This document shows positions 53,964 through 62,370 of a stretch of DNA of 64,000 nucleotides, in pieces. Below the pieces are notes generated by a model that did no database searches, was not told the origin of the DNA, and worked only from the letters and a program-made list of their open reading frames with translations. The translations under genes were made by a program, and so were the position numbers. The DNA comes from DATLMR01 sp964615905 (GTDB lineage: Bacteria; Acidobacteriota; Blastocatellia; UBA7656): positions 372,001 through 436,000 of the forward strand of contig CAZTUB010000002.1 in NCBI GenBank assembly GCA_964615905.1, written 5' to 3'. The number at the start of each line of letters is the position of its first letter. Within the stretch, counting starts at the first letter, position 1.

Positions 53964-55112
53964 TTAAGATACCTTGACCTGTCTGTTAACGCTTCTGCGG
54001 CTGAAAGGCGACTCGTATCTATTGGAAAAGATACTGGTCACATTCTGCTTCATGAAGACCAGACTGCGTTCATCCTTGGCGAGATCGACGAGTACGACGT
54101 TTCCTTCGCCTATCTGTCGTGTAGCAATAAGGTTCGAAAGCGGTAGCACCATGTTGCGCTCAATCGTCCGCTTGAGAGGGCGCGCACCGTACTTGGCATT
54201 GGTCCCTTCATCAAGCAGAAATTGCTTGGCGCGATCCGTATACCGGAGAATAAATCTCCCGCCGCCTACTGTCAAGACGCGGCGTTGTACGGCCTGCAAT
54301 TCGAGTTCGAGTATCTGACGCATGGACTCGTCGGTCAGTTGCCTGAAGACGACAACCTTATCAATGCGGTTCATGAATTCGGGCGAGAATTTCTTTCGCG
54401 CGGCCTCCAGTCCGAGGCGATAAAGGTGATTGTCGATCACCTGAGCGGGCTGGTTCGACGAGACTGCGAAACCCAGTCTGGCTTCGGTGAGCTTCTCCAT
54501 ATCCCTCGCGCCGAGGTTCGATGTCATAACGACTATCGTGCGAGAGAAGTCTACGCGCCGATTATCGCCGAGCGTGAGCGTCGCCTTGTCGAGCACTCCC
54601 AGAAGCAGTTGCCACAGCGCGTCCGACGCCTTTTCGATCTCGTCGAATAGAACCAGTGTAAGTTTTACCCGGTCCGTGTGGTAGCTGTTTATGTGCTCCT
54701 GCGTGAGGATCGGCGGCGTCTCGCGGTGGCCGAGATAACCGGGAGGCGAGCCGATCAGCTTGGCGATCTCGTGCGAGTGCTGAAACTCCGCGCAGTCGAT
54801 TCTAATAAACGCGTTCGGGCTGCCGAACAGGACTTCGGCGGCGGCTTCGACCGAGCGAGTCTTGCCCGTGCCGGTCGGCCCGAGAAAAAGAAGCGTTCCA
54901 ATCGGTCGGCCTTGCAGGTTAAGCCCCGCTTGATAAACCTGATAGAGCTGAGCGAGCGACCGGACCGCTTTGTCCTGCCCTACGACGCGCGACATCAAAT
55001 GCTGTTCAAAGTTGAGTGCCTCTTCGGACTTTGTAGTGTGATCGAGCATCGTGTACTCTGCCTCGTCGGGCGAGCTTGGATTCGATGCGAAGTAATTTAT
55101 TTGCGCAACCAT
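53964..55112 (-). CDS. Single-ring Clp-type AAA+ ATPase (ClpB D2-like)
   Basis: A 382-aa protein equal to one AAA+ module plus the C-terminal small domain of the ClpA/ClpB family. Walker A LGPTGTGKT (about 77-85), the pore loop SPPGYLGHRE (Tyr-Leu-Gly), Walker B LVLFDEIEKA, sensor/arginine region MTSNLGARD and FMNRIDKVVVF, and sensor 2 GARPLKRTIE. The N-terminal Clp_N and first ring are missing, so it is an unfoldase or remodelling factor of the ClpX/ClpB-D2 type, substrate unknown. Start at ATG 55112, with AAGGGG nearby. It is upstream of the receiver gene. Confidence 0.85.
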   Translation of the reverse strand: MVAQINYFASNPSSPDEAEYTMLDHTTKSEEALNFEQHLMSRVVGQDKAVRSLAQLYQVYQAGLNLQGRPIGTLLFLGPTGTGKTRSVEAAAEVLFGSPNAFIRIDCAEFQHSHEIAKLIGSPPGYLGHRETPPILTQEHINSYHTDRVKLTLVLFDEIEKASDALWQLLLGVLDKATLTLGDNRRVDFSRTIVVMTSNLGARDMEKLTEARLGFAVSSNQPAQVIDNHLYRLGLEAARKKFSPEFMNRIDKVVVFRQLTDESMRQILELELQAVQRRVLTVGGGRFILRYTDRAKQFLLDEGTNAKYGARPLKRTIERNMVLPLSNLIATRQIGEGNVVLVDLAKDERSLVFMKQNVTSIFSNRYESPFSRRSVNRQVKVS

Positions 55113-55442
55113 TGCCCCTTCTCCCTGGCCCGCCTCCACATTGACGGGAAAAACTCCACCGATTTATTAGCAATCCATGGCCGAGTTCTCGGCAAGAAGT
55201 GTGCCAGTAAAAAATTATCTATGCGGGCGAAAACTACTGACAGAGTTGGCCTTTCGCCGGACAAGGCTTGCTGCCAGCCTGCCACATGACCGTTTCCATT
55301 TTCTACAAAGGTCGTGAGCGTCGTAGCCATACTTCACAAGTCATGGCTGATTCAGATGAGCGGGTCGAAGTGAAGCTTTGTACTTTTAGAATTCAGATCG
55401 TATGTTATCAATCCAGGAAAGCGGTCTGCCGGAGAGATCAAC
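55113..55442. other. Intergenic region downstream of comEC
   Basis: 330 bases between the ComEC stop and the AAA+ gene's start, both minus strand. Short ORFs here have no recognisable domain. No strong hairpin seen. Confidence 0.35.
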
Positions 55443-58286
55443 TCACTGCTGGCTATCAAGATAGGTCTTCACCTCAAGCGCATGCCCGTCGGTCTCAACC
55501 GTAACTGTGCCGTCCCGGCCTGTTTGAAAGATGCGGGCCGAGCGATTCAAGTAACGCTCGATGACGATTGGGTGAGGATGGCCGAAGCGGCTGCGCTTGC
55601 CGACCTGTATGACGGCAATTCGAGGATCGACGGCGGAGAGGAAAGCATCGGTCGAAGACGTCTTCGACCCGTGGTGCGGGACTTTCAAAACATCCGAGCG
55701 CAACATCACGCCCGACCGTGCGAGCGCGTCTTCGGTCTCGCGCTCTATGTCGCCCGTGAGCAGCACAGAGACCTGACCGTATACTATGCGAAGGACAATC
55801 GAATCATTATTGGCCGACCTCTTTTTGTCAGGCGAGTCCGAACGAGGCCAGAGAACTTCGACCGTCGCCCCGTCGATGTCAAACTCCTGGTTTGAGTTGA
55901 CGAGCCCGACCGGGATAGAGCGCGCCAATAATTCGCGAGCGAACCCGGCGTATTGAGAGTTCTCGGCGTCCACGCGCCCAATGACGGCCTGGCCGATCTC
56001 GAAGTTTTTAGCCACATCCGAAAGCCCGCCCATATGATCCGCGTCCGAGTGAGTCGCGAGTAGATAATCTACGCTCGTCAGCGCTTTTGACCATAGAAAG
56101 CGCGAGACGACAATCTCTCCGATGGGCAGGGCGTTATCGCGAGCTGGCTTTTGCCTCTCTTCTGCGCTCTCTTCTGCGCTCTCTTCTGCGCCCTCGTCGC
56201 GCATGGAAGCCTCCTGCGCGACGAAGTTGATCTCGCCTCCCCCGTCAACCAGCATGGTCGTGCCTTTAGGAAATACTATAAGCGTCGAGTCGCCTTGCCC
56301 CACGTCGAGGAAGTGAATCGCAAGCCTGCCGGTTGCGCGCGCTTTCGGCGGATGCGCGACCGCGACCATAGAGACGAGCAGGGCGAGCGAGACGCCTGCC
56401 CAGGCCGCGCCCGTTCGTGATGCGAGCTTCTTTTTGAATAAAGCGACGGGCCTCCACCTGTCTATCAACAAGACGGCGAGCGCGAGCGGAATAAAGTAGA
56501 TTGAATAGACAGCCGCTCGCCAGTCTTCATAATGTGCGACGCGAAATGTGGCTCCTGAGAGGTCAGAGAAAGGGCTGACGGAGTTGACGAGCATATAGTG
56601 AGCGGTTTCGGTTATCCAGGCAAGTTGTGAAGCCGCCCACGTGCTGATCGAAGCGGCAATCATCGTAAGCACTGCGGCAAGCATCATCACGGCCGTGAGA
56701 AGCCCTGTCGCGATGTTCAGCAACACGCCCGCCGCCGTCGCTCTATTGAAGTAGAGCGCCGAGAGCGGAAACGTCGCGGCTTGAATCGCGAGCGAAGTGA
56801 TGAAGAGAACGACAAGGCTTCTCAAGAGCGCCTGCGCCCTGACGCGCCCAAGCAGTAGGGCCGCGCGCGATTTATCGAGGCGATAGCGGACGGGCGCTCG
56901 CCTGATCTCCTGGCGGAACCTGCGCTCGTTCCAGAAGAGCGATTCCGCGATTATTCTTATAGCATCCGGGCAGGAAGGCGGGTGTGGCAGATGCGCCGAC
57001 GGACGCCACTCGCCTATCGCCTTCAACTTGGCCGTGACCGGCAAAGCGATTGTAACTATGGCGGCAACGGCTATGAAGCTCAGTTGAAATCCGGGGTCGG
57101 CAATCAGCGACGTGTCCATCGCGAGCATAAGAAAAGCCGCTCCTGCGACCGTGTTGATCGACGCCGCGCGCCTGAACAGCACGGGACCGATCAACCCGAT
57201 TGTGATCATCAAGGTCGCTCGCGTGACAGGCGGCGCGAGGCCGACCATGACCGCATAGCCCCAGAGAATCACTAAAGCCGCGACTACGTGCAACGAGCGG
57301 CGTCTTCGGCTGCCGAATGAAGCCGTGGAACCGCCTAGCAGAACCCACGCTATCAAACCGACATGCATCCCTGAGATCGAAAGAATGTGAAACGTGCCGC
57401 CCTCGCGCAGTCGCTCGGCGTCGGCCCGGCTCAAGTAGTGGCGGTTGTCCACCATCATCGCTTTTAAGGTGCCTGAGACTTCATCCTCAAAGCTCGAATC
57501 AATCGCAGCCAGCACGCGCAGGCGCACGCGGTAGAGCGCGGCGAGCAGAGAGCGGGAATCAGCCGCGCCATGATTTTCGATCAACAGGGGACTCTTGATC
57601 GTCCCTTTCAGGTCATAGCCTTGCCGCTCAAGGTATTCATTGAAGTCTGGAGAGCCGGGATTTGAGAAGCTCTTGGCGCGGTCGAGCTTCACAAGAAGAT
57701 TGATACGAGTACCGTGATCGAGAGCCAGCTGCTCGAAGTCGGCGGCCGCCAGCCTATCCGCGACCGGGACAATCAATCGCGCGCGACCGCTCGCGCGAAT
57801 TAGCTGGCCTCGCACTTCGACCGATTCGGCTTCCAGATCGAGGTAGAAAGCCTGCGGGGCAGGTTCGGGCGGGCGGGCGAGACGACCTGCGAGTCTTACA
57901 GGGTCGTCTTCGGTAATCGTGCGGCTATCGAACAAAGACTTGAGCCTTGCGGGGCTCGTGCTTGTCCTATCGGTTAAAGAGGCGAGCGCGCCCGCGGATG
58001 CGAAACCGAGCAGCAGGGCCAGCGTTGCCCGGAGGCTCCTTTGACCGAGAACGAACCTTATCGAGAGAGCGAAACCGGTCACAAACGTGGCCGTCCAGAC
58101 AGCTTGCGGCAAAAACGCGAGACGGTCTGCGAGAATGCCGGCGGCGAAGGCGGCAAGCAGGTAAAGCAAGGGCTGGCGGCGCGGCAGGAGCGAAGACGAG
58201 CCGTCGAGGCCGAAGGGAAAGGTTAGAGTCCTGTCGCCTTCGGGTGGTTCGGATCTATAAGCGGCATCTTCGGCGTTGCGGTTCAT
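55443..58286 (-). CDS. comEC: ComEC/Rec2-family DNA uptake channel protein
   Basis: A 947-aa inner-membrane protein that forms the DNA channel in natural transformation. It has an N-terminal membrane pair (LLYLLAAFAAGILADRLAFL), a DUF4131/OB-like region, a Competence domain of about 10 helices (FHILSISGMHVGLIAWVLL is the signature, about 310-330), and a C-terminal metallo-beta-lactamase domain with HFLDVGQGDSTLI and ATHSDADHMGGL. The ATG at 58286 has AAGGA six bases before; an earlier in-frame start is unlikely. Oddity: a 12-base tandem repeat (56158-56193) inserts EESA units in a linker. No other competence genes are nearby. Confidence 0.92.
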   Translation of the reverse strand: MNRNAEDAAYRSEPPEGDRTLTFPFGLDGSSSLLPRRQPLLYLLAAFAAGILADRLAFLPQAVWTATFVTGFALSIRFVLGQRSLRATLALLLGFASAGALASLTDRTSTSPARLKSLFDSRTITEDDPVRLAGRLARPPEPAPQAFYLDLEAESVEVRGQLIRASGRARLIVPVADRLAAADFEQLALDHGTRINLLVKLDRAKSFSNPGSPDFNEYLERQGYDLKGTIKSPLLIENHGAADSRSLLAALYRVRLRVLAAIDSSFEDEVSGTLKAMMVDNRHYLSRADAERLREGGTFHILSISGMHVGLIAWVLLGGSTASFGSRRRRSLHVVAALVILWGYAVMVGLAPPVTRATLMITIGLIGPVLFRRAASINTVAGAAFLMLAMDTSLIADPGFQLSFIAVAAIVTIALPVTAKLKAIGEWRPSAHLPHPPSCPDAIRIIAESLFWNERRFRQEIRRAPVRYRLDKSRAALLLGRVRAQALLRSLVVLFITSLAIQAATFPLSALYFNRATAAGVLLNIATGLLTAVMMLAAVLTMIAASISTWAASQLAWITETAHYMLVNSVSPFSDLSGATFRVAHYEDWRAAVYSIYFIPLALAVLLIDRWRPVALFKKKLASRTGAAWAGVSLALLVSMVAVAHPPKARATGRLAIHFLDVGQGDSTLIVFPKGTTMLVDGGGEINFVAQEASMRDEGAEESAEESAEERQKPARDNALPIGEIVVSRFLWSKALTSVDYLLATHSDADHMGGLSDVAKNFEIGQAVIGRVDAENSQYAGFARELLARSIPVGLVNSNQEFDIDGATVEVLWPRSDSPDKKRSANNDSIVLRIVYGQVSVLLTGDIERETEDALARSGVMLRSDVLKVPHHGSKTSSTDAFLSAVDPRIAVIQVGKRSRFGHPHPIVIERYLNRSARIFQTGRDGTVTVETDGHALEVKTYLDSQQ
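56158..56193. repeat. 12-nt coding tandem repeat in comEC
   Basis: Three units of TCTTCTGCGCTC (last one with two changes), in frame, encoding an EESAEESAEE run in a loop of the beta-lactamase-like part. It is a likely hot spot for length variation. Confidence 0.8.
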
Positions 58287-58354
58287 TCCCGGTCCTTGAT
58301 CCTTCCAGAGCACGGTTGACAATCACCAGTACAAGGTTTAATCATCTAGCTATC

Positions 58355-58732
58355 ATGAGTGATAGCCCTTTCGATGATCTGCAACAGCGAGTTATTGATT
58401 TTGCGAAGTCCACAGAAGCGCCGGCGGAGTCTTTTTTACTGAGGCGATTTTCCCTCGAAGACCTCGACCGCGTGCAGTCGGTTCTGGACGGCCTAACTTT
58501 GTCGTTAATAAGCTACTGCTACCACAGGCACCCGCGCGGCGAGAATGTCCACGAGGTAATGGAGCTGCTCGACAAGGTCGAGCCGGACTCGGAAGACGCC
58601 CGGCAGCTTGAGCAAAGGGCCGACGACGCAGCGGCGCTTCAGATACCTTTTATTGTGGGTTTGAACAGGCTTCTAGAAGAGTACCACGACCTGCGTTCGA
58701 GGCTCGAAGCTCTGTTACGACCTGGGAAATAA
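58355..58732 (+). CDS. Small helical protein of unknown function
   Basis: A 125-aa, mostly alpha-helical acidic protein (RRFSLEDLDRVQSVLDGLTLSLISYCYHRHPRGE, then VHEVMELLDKVEPDSEDARQLEQRADD). No domain recognised. The ATG at 58355 sits in a perfect dyad (GCTATCA, TGAG, TGATAGC; 58349-58366) and there is no clear ribosome site. An upstream in-frame extension crosses the comEC gene and is rejected. It is divergent from comEC by 68 bases. Confidence 0.6.
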   Translation: MSDSPFDDLQQRVIDFAKSTEAPAESFLLRRFSLEDLDRVQSVLDGLTLSLISYCYHRHPRGENVHEVMELLDKVEPDSEDARQLEQRADDAAALQIPFIVGLNRLLEEYHDLRSRLEALLRPGK

Positions 58733-58753
58733 ATCCGTTAAACTCAGCACTTC

Positions 58754-59272
58754 TTATCCGAGAGGATAGTTATCGTAAAATTGCTGCGGCCTGATTGCCA
58801 CATCGACTATGGCCCAGATATGAAGACCTATGTTCGGAAGAAACAACAGCAGCCAGCTCCATAGCGGGTTGAACAGGGTGAGGTTCAAACCGAGCGTGAG
58901 CCAGAACTTCCACGCGTCCCGCCTGTATGTGTACACCCAGGTCCAGCCTCCCAGAAAGATCGCCAGCAACAGCGCGGCTGTTCTGTCTTTCCGCTCCACA
59001 TAGACGGGCGCGAGCGCGGGCGCTTGGCCGTAGGCTTGCTGCGGAAAGGGCGGTTGCTGATACCCCTGCTGGTTGTAACCGTATTGCTGGTAAGGTTGTC
59101 CCTGTTGATAAGGCGGCGGCTGGTAAGATTGCGGATAAGGTGATTGCTGGTACGGCTGCGACTGATCGACAGCGGTCGGCGGAGCCCACTGAATAGTGTT
59201 TCCGCAACGCGTGCAGAACCTTGCCGTATCGAGCACGGCGGTTCCGCAAGAGGGGCAGATTATCTGTGACAT
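58754..59272 (-). CDS. Zinc-ribbon plus Gln/Pro-rich plus two-helix membrane protein
   Basis: A 172-aa protein. An N-terminal zinc ribbon (CPSCGTAVLDTARFCTRCG, four Cys) leads to a ~60-residue PYQQ-rich disordered repeat (QQSPYPQSYQPPPYQQGQ), then two hydrophobic segments (TAALLLAIFLGGWTWVYTYR and WKFWLTLGLNLTLFNPLWSWLLLFL). The C-terminal pair resembles TM2-domain or YozV-like membrane proteins. Its role is unknown. AGAGGT precedes the ATG at 59272. It is 23 bases upstream of nothing on the same strand except the 59296-59682 gene, whose stop lies just upstream, so the two may be co-transcribed. Confidence 0.68.
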   Translation of the reverse strand: MSQIICPSCGTAVLDTARFCTRCGNTIQWAPPTAVDQSQPYQQSPYPQSYQPPPYQQGQPYQQYGYNQQGYQQPPFPQQAYGQAPALAPVYVERKDRTAALLLAIFLGGWTWVYTYRRDAWKFWLTLGLNLTLFNPLWSWLLLFLPNIGLHIWAIVDVAIRPQQFYDNYPLG

Positions 59273-59295
59273 AATGTACCTCTAAAACTCAACGG

Positions 59296-59682
59296 CTATT
59301 CATCATTGTCCGAGTCGTCGTCGGGCTCGCTTGCCCCGGCATTGCCTGAAAGCTTTTTCACCTCGTCAGAGATTTCAGCGCGGCGCTCTTTGGCCAGCTT
59401 CATAATCAACGAAAGATGTTTTCGGGCGCGCCGGGCGGCGGCCTTGTTGCTCTTCTGCCGGAAGACCATGTTCTCGGCGGCGAAGCGACCGACTTCGACA
59501 AGCAACTGGCCGGTCGTCGTGCCCTGCGAGCGCCTGTCAAACAGGCGGCGGTCCTCGCCGTTGCGCCGGTCGGGCACTCCAGGAGGCGGACCGAGATTCT
59601 GCTTTCGCCGGTCTTCCTTTCGCCGGTCATCGGCCGAGCGGCGCTCCGGTCCACCAAAGTTAGAAGCATTGTCGTCTGCCAT
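59296..59682 (-). CDS. Charged small protein with N-terminal DRR repeats
   Basis: A 128-aa protein, unknown. The N-terminal ~55 residues have the repeated pattern ERRSADDRRKEDRRK and PDRRNGEDRRLFDRRS, as in short Arg/Asp-rich regulator-linked proteins; the rest is a helical region (KSNKAAARRARKHLSLIMKLAKERR) and an acidic tail. ATG 59682 with GGAGAGAG nearby. It is very basic and may bind nucleic acid or another protein. Confidence 0.6.
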   Translation of the reverse strand: MADDNASNFGGPERRSADDRRKEDRRKQNLGPPPGVPDRRNGEDRRLFDRRSQGTTTGQLLVEVGRFAAENMVFRQKSNKAAARRARKHLSLIMKLAKERRAEISDEVKKLSGNAGASEPDDDSDNDE

Positions 59683-59826
59683 CTCTCTCTCCACAGCCAA
59701 CGGTTTAGTACTGCTTATTACTTCGAGGGCGAGGCCGCGCGGGCTCCCACAGGGAGACTAGCACGATGCGGCACGCGCTAGTCTAACACAACCATTACAG
59801 GTTTCAACTCTTTACGGCGGTGGCCG

Positions 59827-61524
59827 CTACTTCAGCAGCTCGCGGGCGTGGCGGCGGGCGGTCTCCGTAATCTCTGCGCCCGTGAGCATTCGCGCTATCT
59901 CTTCGACCCGACCGCGCCGGTCGAGCTTATCCAGGTTGACTTCGGTGCTGTTGCCGACAACCTCTTTTCGCACGAGCAGGTGCGAGTCGGCGAACCGCGC
60001 GATCTGCGGTTGATGTGTGACGCAAAGGACTTGATTGGTCTCTGACAGCTTCTTGAGCTTGGCCCCGACGGCCTCGCTCACGCGCCCGCCGATCCCTGTG
60101 TCTATCTCGTCGAAGACGATTGTGCGCGGGAACTCCGACGCGCTCGCTACGGTCTTTAGCACGAGCATCAAGCGCGAGGCCTCACCGCCCGACGCGACTT
60201 TCGCAAGCGGGCGCACCGCCTCGCCGACGTTTGCTGAAAAGTAGAACTCGACGCGGTCTATCCCCTTGGCCGTGCCGACGTGTGCAGACTCTTCGTCGGC
60301 CAGCTCCGCGTCCGGCGGCGCGGTGACCTGAATCTGAAAACGGGCGTTCTCCATAGCGACCTCGGCCAGATCGCCTACGACTTCGCGCTCGAACTCTTTG
60401 CTCGCGCTCAAGCGCTCGCGGTGCAAACGTCGCGCGGCCTTGAGGTAATCCGCGCGCGCGGTTTTAAGCTCCGCGCGCAACTCGCTCTCGCGCTCGTCAG
60501 ACCGCTCGATGCGCCGCAACCGGTCCTCGGCCCGCGCGTGGTGTTCAAGCGCGCTTTCGATAGACCCGCCGTACTTGCGCGTGAGGCGAGAGATTTCCGC
60601 AAGGCGACTGTCAACAACCGACAGCCTGTCGGGCGAGTATTCGAGTTTGTCCGCGAAGTCGCGCAGCGAATATGCAAGGTCCTCTAAAAGCGCGCGCGCC
60701 GATTCCAACCCTTCGAGGAAGGGGCGGAAGCTCGACTCATACTCGGCAAGCTCTTCAACGCGCTTCGCCGCCTGGCGTATTCGCGCCAGCGCCGAGTCGC
60801 TGTCTTCGTACGTGAGCCCGAAGCTTTCCGAGCAAAGCGTCGTCAGCTTTTCGACGTTCGTAAGCCGCCGCCGCTCCTCTTCGAGCGCTTCATCTTCGCC
60901 CGGTCTTAGGCCCGCCCGCTCAAGCTCGTCTATTTGAAAACGGAGTATGTCAATCAACTGAAACTTCTCGCCTTCGTCACGCAGGTGCTCGTCAAGCTCG
61001 CGGCGGAGAGCGGCCCATCGCTTGTAAAGCCCGCCCGTCTCCTGCCGCAGGGGGGCGAGCCCCGCGTATGCGTCCAGCAATTCGAGGTGTGTCTCAGGGT
61101 TGAACAGAGTCTGCTGCTCTCCCTGCCCGTGAATGTCTACGAGGAAGGGGCGCAGGTCGCGCAAGAGCGATTGCGTGGCGAGCTGGTGGTTTATGAAAAT
61201 CTTGTTGCGCCCGGAGGTCGAAAGCTCGCGGCGAATCAAGATTTCGCTCCCGTCTTTTTTGTTGATCTCGATACCGGCGGCTTCGAGCATGGCTTCCATG
61301 TCGGAGTTTGGCTCGACGGAGAAGAACCCTTCGATGAAGGCGCGGGCCGCGCCAGCCTTTATCAGGTCCGTCGTAAATCGCCCGCCTATGAGGACGCCGA
61401 GCGCGTCAACTATGATCGACTTGCCCGACCCTGTCTCGCCCGTCAGCAGGTTCAGCCCCGGCTCGAACTCGACATGCAGCTCATCGATGAGCGCGATGTT
61501 TGATATGTTGAGTAGTGTCAGCAT
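59827..61524 (-). CDS. recN: DNA repair protein RecN
   Basis: A 565-aa SMC-like ATPase for double-strand-break repair. Walker A GETGSGKS (about 29-36) near the N-terminus, long central coiled coil with Arg/Glu-rich heptads, and the C-terminal ATPase half with KVASGGEASRLMLVLK and VFDEIDTGIGG. LLNISNIALIDELHVEF is the RecN start. The ATG at 61524 lies just one base after a heptamer unit of element copy 4, so there is no Shine-Dalgarno sequence. An in-frame extension of 12 codons is translated repeat (SRFTVHGLRFT) and is rejected. Confidence 0.95.
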   Translation of the reverse strand: MLTLLNISNIALIDELHVEFEPGLNLLTGETGSGKSIIVDALGVLIGGRFTTDLIKAGAARAFIEGFFSVEPNSDMEAMLEAAGIEINKKDGSEILIRRELSTSGRNKIFINHQLATQSLLRDLRPFLVDIHGQGEQQTLFNPETHLELLDAYAGLAPLRQETGGLYKRWAALRRELDEHLRDEGEKFQLIDILRFQIDELERAGLRPGEDEALEEERRRLTNVEKLTTLCSESFGLTYEDSDSALARIRQAAKRVEELAEYESSFRPFLEGLESARALLEDLAYSLRDFADKLEYSPDRLSVVDSRLAEISRLTRKYGGSIESALEHHARAEDRLRRIERSDERESELRAELKTARADYLKAARRLHRERLSASKEFEREVVGDLAEVAMENARFQIQVTAPPDAELADEESAHVGTAKGIDRVEFYFSANVGEAVRPLAKVASGGEASRLMLVLKTVASASEFPRTIVFDEIDTGIGGRVSEAVGAKLKKLSETNQVLCVTHQPQIARFADSHLLVRKEVVGNSTEVNLDKLDRRGRVEEIARMLTGAEITETARRHARELLK

Positions 61525-61525
61525 T

Positions 61526-61622
61526 GTGAACCGTAAACCGTGAACCGTAAACCGTGACAAGTCAGAGGGACCCAGAAGTCTGGCCTGCTCTCTCTTGTCA
61601 CGGTTTACGGTTCACGGTTTAC
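61526..61622. repeat. Heptanucleotide inverted-repeat element, copy 4
   Basis: Left arm units GTGAACC, GTAAACC, GTGAACC, GTAAACC, GTGACAA (61526-61560), then right arm TTGTCAC, GGTTTAC, GGTTCAC, GGTTTAC (61595-61622). It lies between recN (start codon 61524) and the GmhB-like gene, whose stop codon (61605-61607) falls in the right arm. The 34-base spacer shares GTCAGAGG and CCTGCTCTCTC blocks with copy 1. Confidence 0.9.
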
Positions 61623-62192
61623 GTCCTCTTGTAATATCTGTTTCACCGCGTCGAGCAGGTTATCCGCGACAATCCGGGGCTCGCAGGGCCACTCGTCGCG
61701 CGCTCTAAGCGTCTCCTCGCCGTAGCCTGTCAGGACCAGAACGCCTTTCGCGCCCGCGTTGGTTGCTAGGTTGATGTCGCTCGCCTTGTCTCCTACGACA
61801 AACGATTGAGCGAGGTCGAGGTCGTGCTCGCGCGCCGCTTGTTTGAGCATCCCCGGACTCGCCTTGCGGCACTCGCACTCGATCTTGTACCTGACATCGC
61901 CGATCCTGGGGTGGTGCGGGCAATAGTATACAGCGTCGATCCGCGCGCCTTCTCTCGCAAGCTCCGTGATAAGCTTCCGGTGAATCTCTTCAAGCGTCTC
62001 TTCGGTATACATGCCGCGCGCGACGCCGGATTGATTCGTCACCACGATAGTCTTGAGGCCCGCGTCGTTTATAAGTCTTATCGCTTCGGCTGCCCACGGA
62101 TAGATAATCAACTCTTCGGGTTTCGATACATACCCGATGTCTTCGTTTATAGTGCCGTCTCTATCGAGAAACACGGCTCCCTTACGCATCAT
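61605..62192 (-). CDS. gmhB: D-glycero-D-manno-heptose 1,7-bisphosphate 7-phosphatase-like HAD hydrolase
   Basis: A 195-aa HAD-IIIA phosphatase. The nucleophile/acid motif is FLDRDGTINED (about 8-18), with TNQSGVARG (about 51-59), CPHHP and CECRKASPG zinc-binding loop (characteristic of GmhB), and VGDKASDI. It dephosphorylates heptose bisphosphate in LPS core synthesis, consistent with a diderm envelope. The start is ATG 62192 or 62189, after AGGTGAG. The last residues DVNREP and the stop are encoded by heptamer element copy 4. Confidence 0.9.
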   Translation of the reverse strand: MMRKGAVFLDRDGTINEDIGYVSKPEELIIYPWAAEAIRLINDAGLKTIVVTNQSGVARGMYTEETLEEIHRKLITELAREGARIDAVYYCPHHPRIGDVRYKIECECRKASPGMLKQAAREHDLDLAQSFVVGDKASDINLATNAGAKGVLVLTGYGEETLRARDEWPCEPRIVADNLLDAVKQILQEDVNREP

Positions 62193-62240
62193 CTCACCTG
62201 CCGGTAATTGGAATTTACAGGTGAAACGTTACAAGAGGAG

Positions 62241-62360
62241 GGTAAACAGTGACAAGTGGTTGGGGAAAGTAAACAGTGACAAGTGACAAGTGACAAGAAA
62301 GAGGGAGGCTGGGCTGACCTTCTCCCCTTCTTGTCACTTGTCACTTGTCACTGTTTACTT
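62241..62360. repeat. Heptanucleotide inverted-repeat element, copy 5
   Basis: Perfect 33-bp inverted repeat, 62267-62299 with 62328-62360, built of GTGACAA/TTGTCAC units, with a 28-base spacer. A partial extra copy (GGTAAACAGTGACAAGTG) lies at 62241-62258. It falls between the protease and the gmhB-like gene. Confidence 0.9.
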
Positions 62361-62370
62361 ATTCCCGGCG

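Noticed and set aside
55097..55330. Minus-strand ORF of 77 codons between comEC and the AAA+ gene
   Set aside because: Overlaps the AAA+ gene start out of frame and has no recognisable features.
57947..58354. N-terminal extension of the small helical protein
   Set aside because: It runs through comEC on the opposite strand; the ATG at 58355 begins the distinct helical protein.
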